Shown here one piece after another: positions 54,407 to 62,999 of a stretch of 64,000 bases of DNA (the first letter of the stretch is position 1; each line of letters begins with the position of its first letter). The position numbers and the translations under genes were made by a program. Origin of the DNA: Bog-756 sp963841885 (lineage in GTDB: Bacteria > Actinomycetota > Acidimicrobiia > Acidimicrobiales > RAAP-2); NCBI GenBank assembly GCA_963841885.1, contig CAWJEK010000018.1, positions 143,422 to 207,421 on the forward strand, written 5' to 3'. The notes beneath the pieces were generated by a model. It saw nothing but the letters and a program-made list of their open reading frames with translations. It ran no database searches and was not told the DNA's origin.

Positions 54407-55498
54407 TCACGCCGCGCAGGCGGCCTCGAGCGCGGCCACGAAGCCGTCCTGGACGCGGGGCAGGGCGAACCAGTCGACCCGCTCCCCCGCCGCGGTGGCG
54501 AGCTCCGTGCGCAGGCGGGCGTCCCCCACCACCCGGTGGATGGCGGCGGCCACCCGGGCCGGCTCCTTGTCCGGGAGGATGAGCCCGGCCTGGGCCACCG
54601 TCTCGGGCACCGCGGTGTTCCGGTAGGAGACGATCGGCAGGCGGTGGTACATCGACTCCAGCAGCGGTACGCAGAATCCCTCGTGGTTGGAGAGACAGAG
54701 GAAGACGTCGCAGTGCTCGTAGAAGGCGATGAGCTCCTCGTGGGTGACCGAGCCGGCCCACTCGACCGCATCGGCCAGCCCGAGTTCGTCGGCGAAGCGC
54801 TCGACCGCCTGCTGGTACCCCTCGGAGATGGCCCCACCTACGATGTGGAGCCGGGCCCGGGGATCGTACAGCCGGCGGTAGGCGGCCAGGACCTTGACCA
54901 GGTCGTGCTGGCCCTTGTGCGGCGAGACCTTGCCCACGAAGAGCAGGTCGGCTCCACCGGCCGCCCGCTGGCGCTCCAGCCGGGCGGACAGCGCCGGGTC
55001 GGCGCCGCCGGTGAAGTCCTCGGGGTCGATGAGCAGTGGCACCGTGGTGGTCGACGGATACCCGGCGTCCCGCAGTTCCATCTCGTTGTAGACCGAGTCG
55101 GCGATGGCGAATTCGGTCACCGAGGCGAGCTCCCGAAGCTGCGCCCTCCCCCAACGCACCTCCTCCCCCACCTGGGGGATCCAGGCCTCGAGCAGATCGG
55201 CGGGGGTGATGTTGTGGTAGTTCACGAATTTGCGCTCGGGCCGGTCACGGAAGATCTCGGCCACCCCGCTGCCGATGGACAGCTGGTAGAGCAGCACGCG
55301 GCCGGAGCTGGACCGCTCCCCGATCCGGGTGATCGGGTAACCCTCGTCGAGCCGGTCCGGGCTGGCGTTGCCGTAGTAGACGTCGGACGCGTAGCCCCGG
55401 GACCGGAGGAGGTCCCGCAGCTGCATGACGTGACCACCGATGGCATCGCGACTGGCGAGCGTCGGGATGACCTGGTCGATCCGGGTGACGGCGGTCAC
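54407..55498 (-). CDS. glycosyltransferase family 4 protein
   Basis: A 363-residue GT-B enzyme. The N-terminus MTAVTRIDQVIPTLASRDAI is shared with two other glycosyltransferases in this operon (genes starting at 59593 and 62999). Key blocks are VNYHNITPADLLEAWIPQVG, DLLFVGKVSPHKGQHDLVKV and FLCLSNHEGFCVPLLESMYH (ExFCxPLLE). Start GTG 55498 overlaps the ABC ATPase stop (GTGA). The sugar donor is unknown. Confidence 0.9.
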   Translation of the reverse strand: MTAVTRIDQVIPTLASRDAIGGHVMQLRDLLRSRGYASDVYYGNASPDRLDEGYPITRIGERSSSGRVLLYQLSIGSGVAEIFRDRPERKFVNYHNITPADLLEAWIPQVGEEVRWGRAQLRELASVTEFAIADSVYNEMELRDAGYPSTTTVPLLIDPEDFTGGADPALSARLERQRAAGGADLLFVGKVSPHKGQHDLVKVLAAYRRLYDPRARLHIVGGAISEGYQQAVERFADELGLADAVEWAGSVTHEELIAFYEHCDVFLCLSNHEGFCVPLLESMYHRLPIVSYRNTAVPETVAQAGLILPDKEPARVAAAIHRVVGDARLRTELATAAGERVDWFALPRVQDGFVAALEAACAA

Positions 55499-56769
55499 GC
55501 CGTCGACTCCTCCCAGCCGGGCAGGGCGAGCGGCGAGTAGTCGGCACTGCTGACGGCGGGCACCTCACCGGTCAGGCCGAGGCCGCGCAGCCGGAAGCTG
55601 ATGTCGGGGAGGAGGCGCACCCGACCGGTGGACCGGGTGGGGTTGGCCACCTCGAATTTGGTGACCTGGTCCTTCCAGTCGTAGATGGCCGTGTCGGTGG
55701 CGCTGCGGACGCCGACACTCACCGAGTAGGTGCCGTCGAGCAGCGGGACCTCGGGGAAGTGGAACCGCACGATGCCACCCCCCTCGGGCACCTCGATGGC
55801 GCACATCGGGTCGTCGGGGTCCGAGGCGAAGACCAGTTCGTTCTTGTCGTCGTGGATGGCGATCGTCGCCATGGCGTTGGGCACGGGCGCCAGGCTGTCG
55901 AGGTCGGCGGTGATGGTGAGGGACTCACCAGGATAGAGATGCATCCGTTCGCCACTGCCACCGTGGTCGGCGTGGACGGCGCCGATGGCCAGGACGTTGC
56001 CTTCGATCCCACCCGACTCCGAGTGCTCGAGGGTCCCCACGCCGAGCAGGTCGGCCAGGAAGACCCGGATGCCCTCCCCGGGGTCGGCGACCGTGATGAC
56101 CTGGCCGTGGTTCATCACCATGACCCGCTCGCAGTTCTGGCGCATCACGTCGGTGGCGTGGCTGACCACGACGATGGTGCGCCCCTCCCGCTGGAACTTC
56201 TTCACGTGGTCGAGGCACTTGCGCTGGAACGCGGCGTCCCCCACGGCCAGGACCTCGTCCACCAGGAGCACGTCGGGCTCCACGTTGACGGCCACGGCGA
56301 ACCCGAGCCGGACGTACATCCCCGACGAGTAGAACTTGACCTGGTTGTCGATGAAGTCCTCGAGCTCGGCGAAGGCCACGATGGCGTCGTAGCGCTTTTC
56401 GATGTCGGCGTGGGACAGGCCGAGGAGCGACCCGTTGAGGAAGATGTTGTCGCGGCCCGACAGGTCCGGCTGGAATCCGGCCCCCAGTTCGAGCATGGCG
56501 GCCAGGCTCCCCCGGACCCGGATCTCGCCCGAGGTCGGCTTCAGGATGCCGGCGATGCACTTCAGCAGCGTCGACTTGCCGCAGCCGTTACGCCCGAGGA
56601 TCCCGAAGGTCTCCCCCTGCATGATGTCGACGTTGACGTCCCGCAGCGCCCAGAACGGCGTGAAGGGCATCTTGCCGCCCTTGATGACCCGCTCCTTCAG
56701 CGACGTCTGCTTTTCCGTGTAGAGCTTGAACTGCTTGGAGATGTCCTTGACTTCGATGGCCTTGGACAC
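55495..56769 (-). CDS. ABC transporter ATP-binding protein, polysaccharide export (Wzt-like)
   Basis: A 424-residue protein. Residues ~30-240 are the nucleotide-binding domain: Walker A GILGRNGCGKST, signature-like FYSSGMYVRLGFAVAVNVEP, Walker B DVLLVDEVLAVGD and the His switch VVVSHATDVM. The C-terminal ~180 residues (IGAVHADHGGSGERMHLYPG, and a beta-sandwich thereafter) match the Wzt carbohydrate-binding domain, which in other systems reads the cap of the finished O-polysaccharide. It powers the permease encoded just upstream. This points to an ABC-dependent rather than Wzy-dependent glycan. Confidence 0.93.
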   Translation of the reverse strand: MSKAIEVKDISKQFKLYTEKQTSLKERVIKGGKMPFTPFWALRDVNVDIMQGETFGILGRNGCGKSTLLKCIAGILKPTSGEIRVRGSLAAMLELGAGFQPDLSGRDNIFLNGSLLGLSHADIEKRYDAIVAFAELEDFIDNQVKFYSSGMYVRLGFAVAVNVEPDVLLVDEVLAVGDAAFQRKCLDHVKKFQREGRTIVVVSHATDVMRQNCERVMVMNHGQVITVADPGEGIRVFLADLLGVGTLEHSESGGIEGNVLAIGAVHADHGGSGERMHLYPGESLTITADLDSLAPVPNAMATIAIHDDKNELVFASDPDDPMCAIEVPEGGGIVRFHFPEVPLLDGTYSVSVGVRSATDTAIYDWKDQVTKFEVANPTRSTGRVRLLPDISFRLRGLGLTGEVPAVSSADYSPLALPGWEESTA

Positions 56770-56772
56770 GGC

Positions 56773-57768
56773 TCAGAGCTCCTCGGCGAAGTTGCCCTCG
56801 AGCCGGCCGAAGACGATCAGGGAGAGGAGGAAGAGGATGACGCTGACCACGAACATGATGCCGATCATCGTGGCGTACCAGCCCGCTCCGTAGGGCGGGA
56901 GCACCTGCGTCGCGATGTGGTGGGTGTTGCCCTGGGCGACGCTGGGGACGTAGAAGGTCTGGTTGTAGATCACCCGCTGGAAGGTCATGGCGATCGGTGC
57001 GATCGGGTTGGCCAGGTACAGCCACGTGAGGTGGTGCTTGGCCAGCTTCGGGGCGATCTGCCCGAAGGGGTAGACGATCGGGGTCAGCCAGAACCAGGCC
57101 ATGAGGGCGACCTCGGTGAGGTGCTGGGTGTCCCGCAGGTAGACGTTGACGGCGGACAGGAAGATCGACACCGCGCTGGTGAAGACCAGGAGGGTGATGA
57201 ACGCCAGCGGCAGGAGCCAGAGCATGCCCCAGGCCGGGGTGAGCTGGAAGCCGACCAGGAACACGATCAGCACGCCGACCTGGATGGTGAAGAGCACCAC
57301 GGCGACGCCCACCGTGGACATGGCCAGGAGCTCGCGCGGGAAGGCCACCTTCTTGATGATCCCGGCCTTGCCCACCACCACCGTGGTCGATCCCTGGGCC
57401 GAGTTGTTGAACAGGTTCCACACCAGGAGGCCGCAGAACAGCCAGATGGCGAAGTGGGGCTGCTGGGTCCGGGAGATGACCTTGAAGATCATGTAGTAGA
57501 TCCCGAGCACCAGGGCCGGGTTCAGCATCGACCAGGCGTAGCCGAGCACCGACTCCTTGTACTTGACCTTCAGCTCGGTGCGGGTGAGCAGGATGAGCAG
57601 GTCGCGGTTGCGCCACAGGTCGACGAGGCGCTGGCCCAGCTGGACCTTGCCGTTGACGATGGTCACCCGGTCGTGACTCTGACCGGGGACGAAGCGCGTG
57701 CTCCCGCCGATCGTCGTCGGCCGGTCCGGCTCCGATGAAGCGGAGGCCGGTTTGTCGATCAGGCTCAT
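56773..57768 (-). CDS. ABC transporter permease, polysaccharide export (Wzm-like)
   Basis: A 331-residue ABC-2 type permease. Six hydrophobic segments are readable, starting around VLGYAWSMLNPALVLGIYYM and including MLWLLPLAFITLLVFTSAVS. The cytosolic region before TM1 holds the RNRDLLILLTRTELKVKYKE motif of Wzm/TagG proteins. ATG 57768 shares one base with the clpP stop (TGATG), so it is coupled to clpP. It partners the ATPase gene starting 3 bases after its stop. The pair flips or exports a lipid-linked polysaccharide. Confidence 0.92.
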   Translation of the reverse strand: MSLIDKPASASSEPDRPTTIGGSTRFVPGQSHDRVTIVNGKVQLGQRLVDLWRNRDLLILLTRTELKVKYKESVLGYAWSMLNPALVLGIYYMIFKVISRTQQPHFAIWLFCGLLVWNLFNNSAQGSTTVVVGKAGIIKKVAFPRELLAMSTVGVAVVLFTIQVGVLIVFLVGFQLTPAWGMLWLLPLAFITLLVFTSAVSIFLSAVNVYLRDTQHLTEVALMAWFWLTPIVYPFGQIAPKLAKHHLTWLYLANPIAPIAMTFQRVIYNQTFYVPSVAQGNTHHIATQVLPPYGAGWYATMIGIMFVVSVILFLLSLIVFGRLEGNFAEEL

Positions 57769-58430
57769 CAGGTGGCGGACTCCGTGCCGGCCGTCGGGAC
57801 CTGCATGGCGTCCTTCTGGATCACCTCGTCGATGAAGCCGTACTCGCGCGCCTCCTCGGCGGTGAACCAGCGGTCGCGGTCCGAGTCGGCCTCGATGCGC
57901 TCTACGGGCTGGCCGGTGTGGAAGGCGATCCGCTCGGCCAGCATCCGCTTCATGTAGATGATCTGCTCGGCCTGGATGGCGATGTCGGAGGCCTGGCCCT
58001 GCATGCCCCCCGACGGCTGGTGCATCAGGATCCGGCTGTGGGGCAGGGCGAACCGCTTGCCGGGGGTCCCGGCGCACAGCAGGAACTGGCCCATGGAGGC
58101 CGCCAGGCCCACGCAGATCGTGCGGACGTCGCAGCGTACGTACTGCATCGTGTCGTAGATGGCGAGCCCGTCGGTCACCGAGCCGCCGGGCGAGTTGATG
58201 TACACCGAGATGTCCCGTTCCTGGTTCTCGGCCTCCAGGAGGATGAGCTGCGAGCAGACCAGGTTCGCGGTGTTCTGGTCGATGGCCGATCCGATGAAGA
58301 CGATGCGCTCCTTCAGCAGGCGCTGGAAGATGTCGGAGCCCGGCCCGACGTCGGTGCCCGACTTCATCTCCGGGGTGGCGGCGGAGCCGGCCGTGACGAG
58401 GGACGCGGGCGTGTGAAGTGGGGATTCCAT
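57768..58430 (-). CDS. clpP: ATP-dependent Clp protease proteolytic subunit (ClpP)
   Basis: A 220-residue ClpP. The catalytic triad Ser112 (GLAASMGQF), His137 (PHSRILMHQPSGG) and Asp186 (DRDRWFTAEEA) has the canonical spacing of 25 and 49 residues. DISVYINSPGGSVTDGLAIY is typical core sequence. The N-terminus is about 15 residues longer than in E. coli ClpP. It normally works with ClpX or ClpC in degrading cytosolic proteins. Its place is odd: it lies between a glycosyltransferase gene (11 bases upstream) and the Wzm-like permease (stop/start overlap), in the same operon. No clpX, clpC or tig gene is nearby. Confidence 0.95.
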   Translation of the reverse strand: MESPLHTPASLVTAGSAATPEMKSGTDVGPGSDIFQRLLKERIVFIGSAIDQNTANLVCSQLILLEAENQERDISVYINSPGGSVTDGLAIYDTMQYVRCDVRTICVGLAASMGQFLLCAGTPGKRFALPHSRILMHQPSGGMQGQASDIAIQAEQIIYMKRMLAERIAFHTGQPVERIEADSDRDRWFTAEEAREYGFIDEVIQKDAMQVPTAGTESAT

Positions 58431-58441
58431 GAGTGCTGAGC

Positions 58442-59593
58442 CTACTTGGTCAGGGGTGTCGGCGGACGCAGGGGGCCGTCGTCGACGGCCTCCGCCGGGG
58501 CCTCCGCCGGGCCGCGGGGGCCACCTTCGGAGACCCGCCGCAGGGCGGCTACCAGGTCCGATGCCGCCCGGTCGAGCCCGAGGGCGGTGGGACGCCGGCG
58601 GCCGGCGGCCACCAGGGCCCGGCACCGTTCGGGATCGGCCAGGAGCCCCGACACCGCCTCGGCCACCCGCCGGGGGCCCCTGGCGTCGAGCAGCACGCCG
58701 GCGGCTCCGACCACTTCGGGAACCGCACCGGCCGCGTAGGCGACGACCGGCACGTCGTGGGTCATGGCCTCGAGCAGGGGTACGCCGAACCCCTCGTGCG
58801 CGGACAGCATCACCAGCACGTCGGAGGCCTCGTAGTGGGCCGACAGCTCGGCGTCGGGCAGGCCGGAGACGAAGGTCACCGCCCCGGCCAGGCCCAGCTC
58901 ACCGGTGTACCACCGCAGGGCCCGGGCGTAGGTCGGCTCCGAGGGCGATCCCACGATGGTGAGCCGGGCTTCGGGATCGGTGGTGGCCCGGGCCACGAAC
59001 AGGGCGGCGATCGTCTCCTCGTGCCCCTTGTTGGGGGCGAGCCGGCCCACCGACAGCCACCTCGGCCCCCCGGGGCGGGCCCGGAGGGCGGCCAGGGCGT
59101 CAGCGTCCGGCGCCACGGGGGGAACCTGGAGGTTCGCCACCGGGATGACCTGCACCTCCGGACAGCCCGCCCGCCGGAGTTCATCGGCGTCGAAGTTCGA
59201 CACCCCGATCCCGAGGGCCACCGTCGGCGCCAGTCCGGCCAGGTCCAGGGTGGCGAGCACCTGGTGCCGGGTCATCCAATTGTTCCACGGCTCGAAGAAC
59301 TGGGGCGGCGTGATGCTGTGGTAGTTCACCACCACCCGCTCGGGCCGGAACTGCAGCCAGCCGGCGATGTCGGAGCGGGTGGCCATCTCGTAGACGAGCA
59401 CGTCGCCGGGCCGGGCGTCCGATTCGTACTCGAGGTAGTGGCGGGTCTCCCCGACCGTGGCCGGATCGGGTGTCTCGATGTAGATCCGACAGTCGAACCC
59501 CTCGGCGAGGAGCCGGTCGCGCAACGACCGGGTGTGCTCGCCGACCGCGTCACGGCGGTGGAGCATGGGAACGAACAGATGGATCCCGCTCAC
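58442..59593 (-). CDS. glycosyltransferase family 4 protein
   Basis: A 383-residue GT-B enzyme beginning MSGIHLFVPMLHRRDAVGEH (start GTG 59593, overlapping the methyltransferase stop as GTGA). Later blocks are VNYHSITPPQFFEPWNNWMT, LSVGRLAPNKGHEETIAALF and VLMLSAHEGFGVPLLEAMTH (ExFGxPLLE). It is paralogous to the two glycosyltransferases starting at 55498 and 62999, with which it shares the VNYHxIT/DYHNVT block. Sugar unknown. Confidence 0.9.
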   Translation of the reverse strand: MSGIHLFVPMLHRRDAVGEHTRSLRDRLLAEGFDCRIYIETPDPATVGETRHYLEYESDARPGDVLVYEMATRSDIAGWLQFRPERVVVNYHSITPPQFFEPWNNWMTRHQVLATLDLAGLAPTVALGIGVSNFDADELRRAGCPEVQVIPVANLQVPPVAPDADALAALRARPGGPRWLSVGRLAPNKGHEETIAALFVARATTDPEARLTIVGSPSEPTYARALRWYTGELGLAGAVTFVSGLPDAELSAHYEASDVLVMLSAHEGFGVPLLEAMTHDVPVVAYAAGAVPEVVGAAGVLLDARGPRRVAEAVSGLLADPERCRALVAAGRRRPTALGLDRAASDLVAALRRVSEGGPRGPAEAPAEAVDDGPLRPPTPLTK

Positions 59594-60660
59594 CCGCCGA
59601 CCTCCGCCACCACCGCGTGCACCGGTCCCTGCCGGGGGGCCAGCCACTCGGTGCGGGGCACCCCCCGGTGGGCCAGCACGACCCGCCACGTCTCGGGATG
59701 GAGTGGACGTCCGGGCACCAGGTCGGCGGTCACGGGGTCGAGACCCTCGGCCCAGGCCCCCTGGTCGGCCACCAGCAGGACCACGGTCCCTCCCGGTCCC
59801 ACCACCCGGACGGCCTCGTCGACCAGCTCGACCTTTCCGGCCAGCGGTGCCCGGTCGACGCACCCCGAGAGGACGACCGCGCTCCGGCTCGCCGGCGCCA
59901 GTGCCCGCAGGTGGTCCACCAACTCGTCCAGGTGGACCGTCGCCTGCCCGTCCGGGGCCACCAGCTCCTTCTCGGCCGCCCACACCGCCGGGCCACGGGG
60001 GTCGACGGCGTCGACCACCACCCCCGAGCCCATCAGCGACCGCATCAGCCCGAGTCCACCCAACTCCCCCACCACCACCGGGCGGTCGGCGCCGCCTCGC
60101 AGCCGGTCGGAGACCGGTCCGACCCACGCACTCGTGTCCGGAGGCGCCAGGTCGAGCTCACCCGCCGGTATCCCGAGAGGGTGCACGGCCTGCTCCAGCC
60201 GGTCGATGCGGGCGGACAGGAACCGCATGGCGTCGGACGTCACCTGTCGGAACTCGATCAGGGCGTCGTCGGCCCAGCGGTTCGACTCGGCCACCAACCG
60301 CTCGGTGTACTCGACGACGTCCTGGGCCAGGGTCTTGACCACGTCACCGAGGACCCGCTCGCTGGCCTTGGCACTCCGGCCGCGCTCCCACAGGTCGACG
60401 GGGAGCCCGCCCCACCCCGGCAGCGGCCCGCGGCGGCTGGCGGTCGCCTCGTCCAGCCGTCGGACCGTGTCGTCGAAGTTCCACCGCAGCGAGTCCTGCG
60501 GCGCCAGTCGGTCGAACGCTTCGAGGAGGGCTCGCTCGTCATCCGCCAGGCCGGCCCGGGGGTCGGCCGCGACCGTGGCGTCGCTCCCGTCGCCCCCCGC
60601 CCCGTCGACCCCCGCCCCGTCGTCTCCCTCCACTCCGTCGTCGCTCGCGTCAGCGGGCAT
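59590..60660 (-). CDS. methyltransferase-like protein of the polysaccharide operon
   Basis: A 356-residue protein. An acidic, Gly/Asp-rich start (to about 45) is followed by a helical stretch (YTERLVAESNRWADDALIEF) and a Rossmann-like C-terminal half (PVVVGELGGLGLMRSLMGSG, then VDAVDPRGPAVWAAEKELVA and AVVLSGCVDRAPLAGKVELV). It resembles a SAM-dependent methyltransferase whose SAM-binding motif (usually GxGxG) is GGLGLM here. It is a paralogue of the gene at the right edge; both share LVPGRPLHPETW / LAPGRPLHAETW. It may cap or methylate sugars, though it might be non-catalytic. Confidence 0.6.
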   Translation of the reverse strand: MPADASDDGVEGDDGAGVDGAGGDGSDATVAADPRAGLADDERALLEAFDRLAPQDSLRWNFDDTVRRLDEATASRRGPLPGWGGLPVDLWERGRSAKASERVLGDVVKTLAQDVVEYTERLVAESNRWADDALIEFRQVTSDAMRFLSARIDRLEQAVHPLGIPAGELDLAPPDTSAWVGPVSDRLRGGADRPVVVGELGGLGLMRSLMGSGVVVDAVDPRGPAVWAAEKELVAPDGQATVHLDELVDHLRALAPASRSAVVLSGCVDRAPLAGKVELVDEAVRVVGPGGTVVLLVADQGAWAEGLDPVTADLVPGRPLHPETWRVVLAHRGVPRTEWLAPRQGPVHAVVAEVGG

Positions 60661-61912
60661 CGGCCACCCCCTCGCGGACGTACGCCGTGCCCCCCGTCTG
60701 CAGCTCCAGTCGGGCCGTCCGCATCGGCCGACGCCGGCCCCGGGCGACGACACCCTCCAGGAAGGTGGTGTAGCGGTCGATGATCGACGGCCACAGGTAG
60801 TTGCGCTCGGTGTACAGACGGCCCGCCTCGCCGAGGGCGGCCCGCAGGTCGGCGTCCTTGGCCAGCCGGTCCACCGTGCCCTCGAAGCTCCGGTAGGAGT
60901 CGAACCACAGACCGCCCCCGGACCGGTGGCAGTGCTCCATGGTGGCCGCACAGGCGCCGTTTACCAGCACGGGGACACCCAGGGTCCAGGCTTCGAGCAC
61001 CACCAGCGAGAACGACTCGTAGGCCGACGGCGTGACCATGACGCGGGCGTCGGCCAGGATGTCCCACTTGTCGGCCTCGGACACCGTTCCGGTCACCACG
61101 ATGTCGGGGTGGTCCGGCGCCCGGGCCGACACCGGCCCCACGAAGGCCAGCGCCAGGTCCGACGGGTTCCGTGCCTTGTACTCGGCGAAGTAGTCGGCCA
61201 GCATGCCGCAACCCTTGTGCTCGTCGACCCGTCCGAGGTAGCAGAGGTACGGCCGGTCCCCCAGCCCGAGCACCTCGCCCCCCCGGCGGCCGGCGCCGGC
61301 GGGATCGTTGACCCCGAGGCCCAGCACGACCTGGGGCCGGGCCCCGATCCGGTACACGTCCTCCATCAGGTCCCGCTCGGCCCGGGTGTGGTAGACGAAC
61401 CCGTCCACGTCGCGGAAACTCCGACGGAACGCCGAGAAGTAGAGGGCGGGCTCATCGTGGGCGGCCGGGTGGAGCACCACGGGGACCTGCGACACGGCGA
61501 TGGCGTCCACGGTGGTGGCGAACAGGAGGGATAGCAGGCGATGACGTCCGCATCGGTGGCGGCCACCGCGTCGACGAGGTCCGGGGCACATCGGACCGTT
61601 GAGGGCCACCCACTTGCGGGTGTCGGTGAGGTTGGCGGCTTCGGGGGCGACCCGCAGCTGCCCGTCGAGGGCGAAGTAGTCGCGGGTCCGGGGTGACGCC
61701 GTCGGGAACCGGGTCACCTGGACGCCGTTGATCTGGCGGCTGCCGGCGGGCTCGGTGTTCTCCCAGGTGAGGTGGTCGAGGGCGCAGCTGGTGAGGACCT
61801 CCACCTCCCATCCGTCGCGCCGGCAGAGGCGTTCGGCCAGCATGCGGGCGGCCGTTTCGGCGCCGCCGATCACCTCGACGCCGTAACGCGGCGTCACGAA
61901 GGCGAGCTTCAT
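60650..61912 (-). CDS. glycosyltransferase family 4 protein (pair of compensating frameshifts)
   Basis: About 420 residues, paralogous to the gene 53129-54375. It begins MKLAFVTPRYGVEVIGGAET. Further blocks are PYLCYLGRVDEHKGCGMLAD and TPSAYESFSLVVLEAWTLGV. Between about 61585 and 61530 the reading frame is displaced. The displaced frame gives an Arg/His-rich stretch, while the neighbouring frame gives PDLVDAVAATDADVIACYP, matching the paralogue's GLADAAGAWDGDVMVFYP. One base too many in the G4 run 61583-61586 and one too few near 61524-61531 explain it. The stop overlaps the next gene's start by 11 bases. Confidence 0.87.
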   Translation of the reverse strand: MKLAFVTPRYGVEVIGGAETAARMLAERLCRRDGWEVEVLTSCALDHLTWENTEPAGSRQINGVQVTRFPTASPRTRDYFALDGQLRVAPEAANLTDTRKWVALNGPMCPGPRRRGGRHRCGRHRLLSLLFATTVDAIAVSQVPVVLHPAAHDEPALYFSAFRRSFRDVDGFVYHTRAERDLMEDVYRIGARPQVVLGLGVNDPAGAGRRGGEVLGLGDRPYLCYLGRVDEHKGCGMLADYFAEYKARNPSDLALAFVGPVSARAPDHPDIVVTGTVSEADKWDILADARVMVTPSAYESFSLVVLEAWTLGVPVLVNGACAATMEHCHRSGGGLWFDSYRSFEGTVDRLAKDADLRAALGEAGRLYTERNYLWPSIIDRYTTFLEGVVARGRRRPMRTARLELQTGGTAYVREGVADAR

Positions 61913-62999
61913 GCCACCCGGGCCCGGTCGGCCACGCCCGACAGGACCTCCACGAACAGGCGCCGGGTGGCGTCCGCCGTGAAGTCCGTCACCCGCCGGT
62001 GACCCGCATCGGCCAGCCAGGCCGACAGCCGGTCGTCCCGGTGGACGCGGGCCACGGCGGCCGCCACGGTGGCGGGCCGGGCCTCGGACAGGAGGATCCC
62101 GGCCCCGCCCAGCGTCTCGGCCACCGCCCCGGCGTCGAGGGCGACGATCGGCGTACCCGCCCGCATGGCCTCGAGCAGCGGGATGCAGAAGCCCTCGTGC
62201 TCGGACAGGCAGACGAAGACATCGGCGTCCTGGTACCACGCCGCCAGTTCGGAGGCCGTCAGCCCCTCACCGTGGCGCACGGCGTCGGCCAGGCCCAGTT
62301 CGTCGGCGAAGGCGAACACGGCCTCGGCGTAGGACGGGGTGACGGTCGGGCCGACCAGGTGCAGGCGGGCCCCGGGGTCGTAGAGCCGGCGGTAGACCCA
62401 CAGCGCCTCGACCAGGCGCTGGTGGGCCTTGTTCGGTGAGATCCGCCCGACGAACAGCAGCACGGTGGCGTCACCGTGGTCGGCGGCCAGCCGGTCCCGC
62501 TCGAGGGGGTCGACGGTGCCGTGGTCGGCATCGAGGTCGACGAGGATGGGGATGACGGCGGTGGCCGGGCAACCGAGCGTCTCGAGCTCGGCGGCGTTGA
62601 AGGCGGAGTCGGCGATGCCCAGCACCGCCTTCGGTGCGAGGCTCGCCACCTGCTCCCGGGCCAGGGCCACCTTGGTGGCGGTGTGCTCCTCCCATCCCAC
62701 GTAGTACGCCTCGGGGGTGACGTTGTGGTAGTCGAGGACGAGCGGCTCGTCGCGCCCGAGGAGGAACTCGGCCACCGGTGACGAGGTGCCGAGTTGGTAG
62801 AGCAGCACGTCGCCCGGTCGGGCCCGGTCCGGGTACTCCTCGAAATACGTCGCCTCCGCCTGGAGCTCGTCGTGGGCGGCCTCGACGTAGATGTCGGACT
62901 CCCATCCGACCGCCCGCAGTGCGTCGCGCAGGGCGGGGTGTGGTCCCCCGTGGCGTCGCGGGGCAGCAGGGCGGGCACGAACTGGTGGACGGCGGTCAC
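61909..62999 (-). CDS. glycosyltransferase family 4 protein (one frameshift)
   Basis: About 363 residues. It begins MTAVHQFVPALLPRDATGDH (start GTG 62999) and continues PALRDALRAVGWESDIYVEA after a one-base loss in the run at 62935-62938. Main blocks are LDYHNVTPEAYYVGWEEHTA, LLFVGRISPNKAHQRLVEAL and FVCLSEHEGFCIPLLEAMRA (ExFCxPLLE). Its stop overlaps the start of the next gene (ATGA). Paralogue of the genes at 54407 and 58442. Confidence 0.88.
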
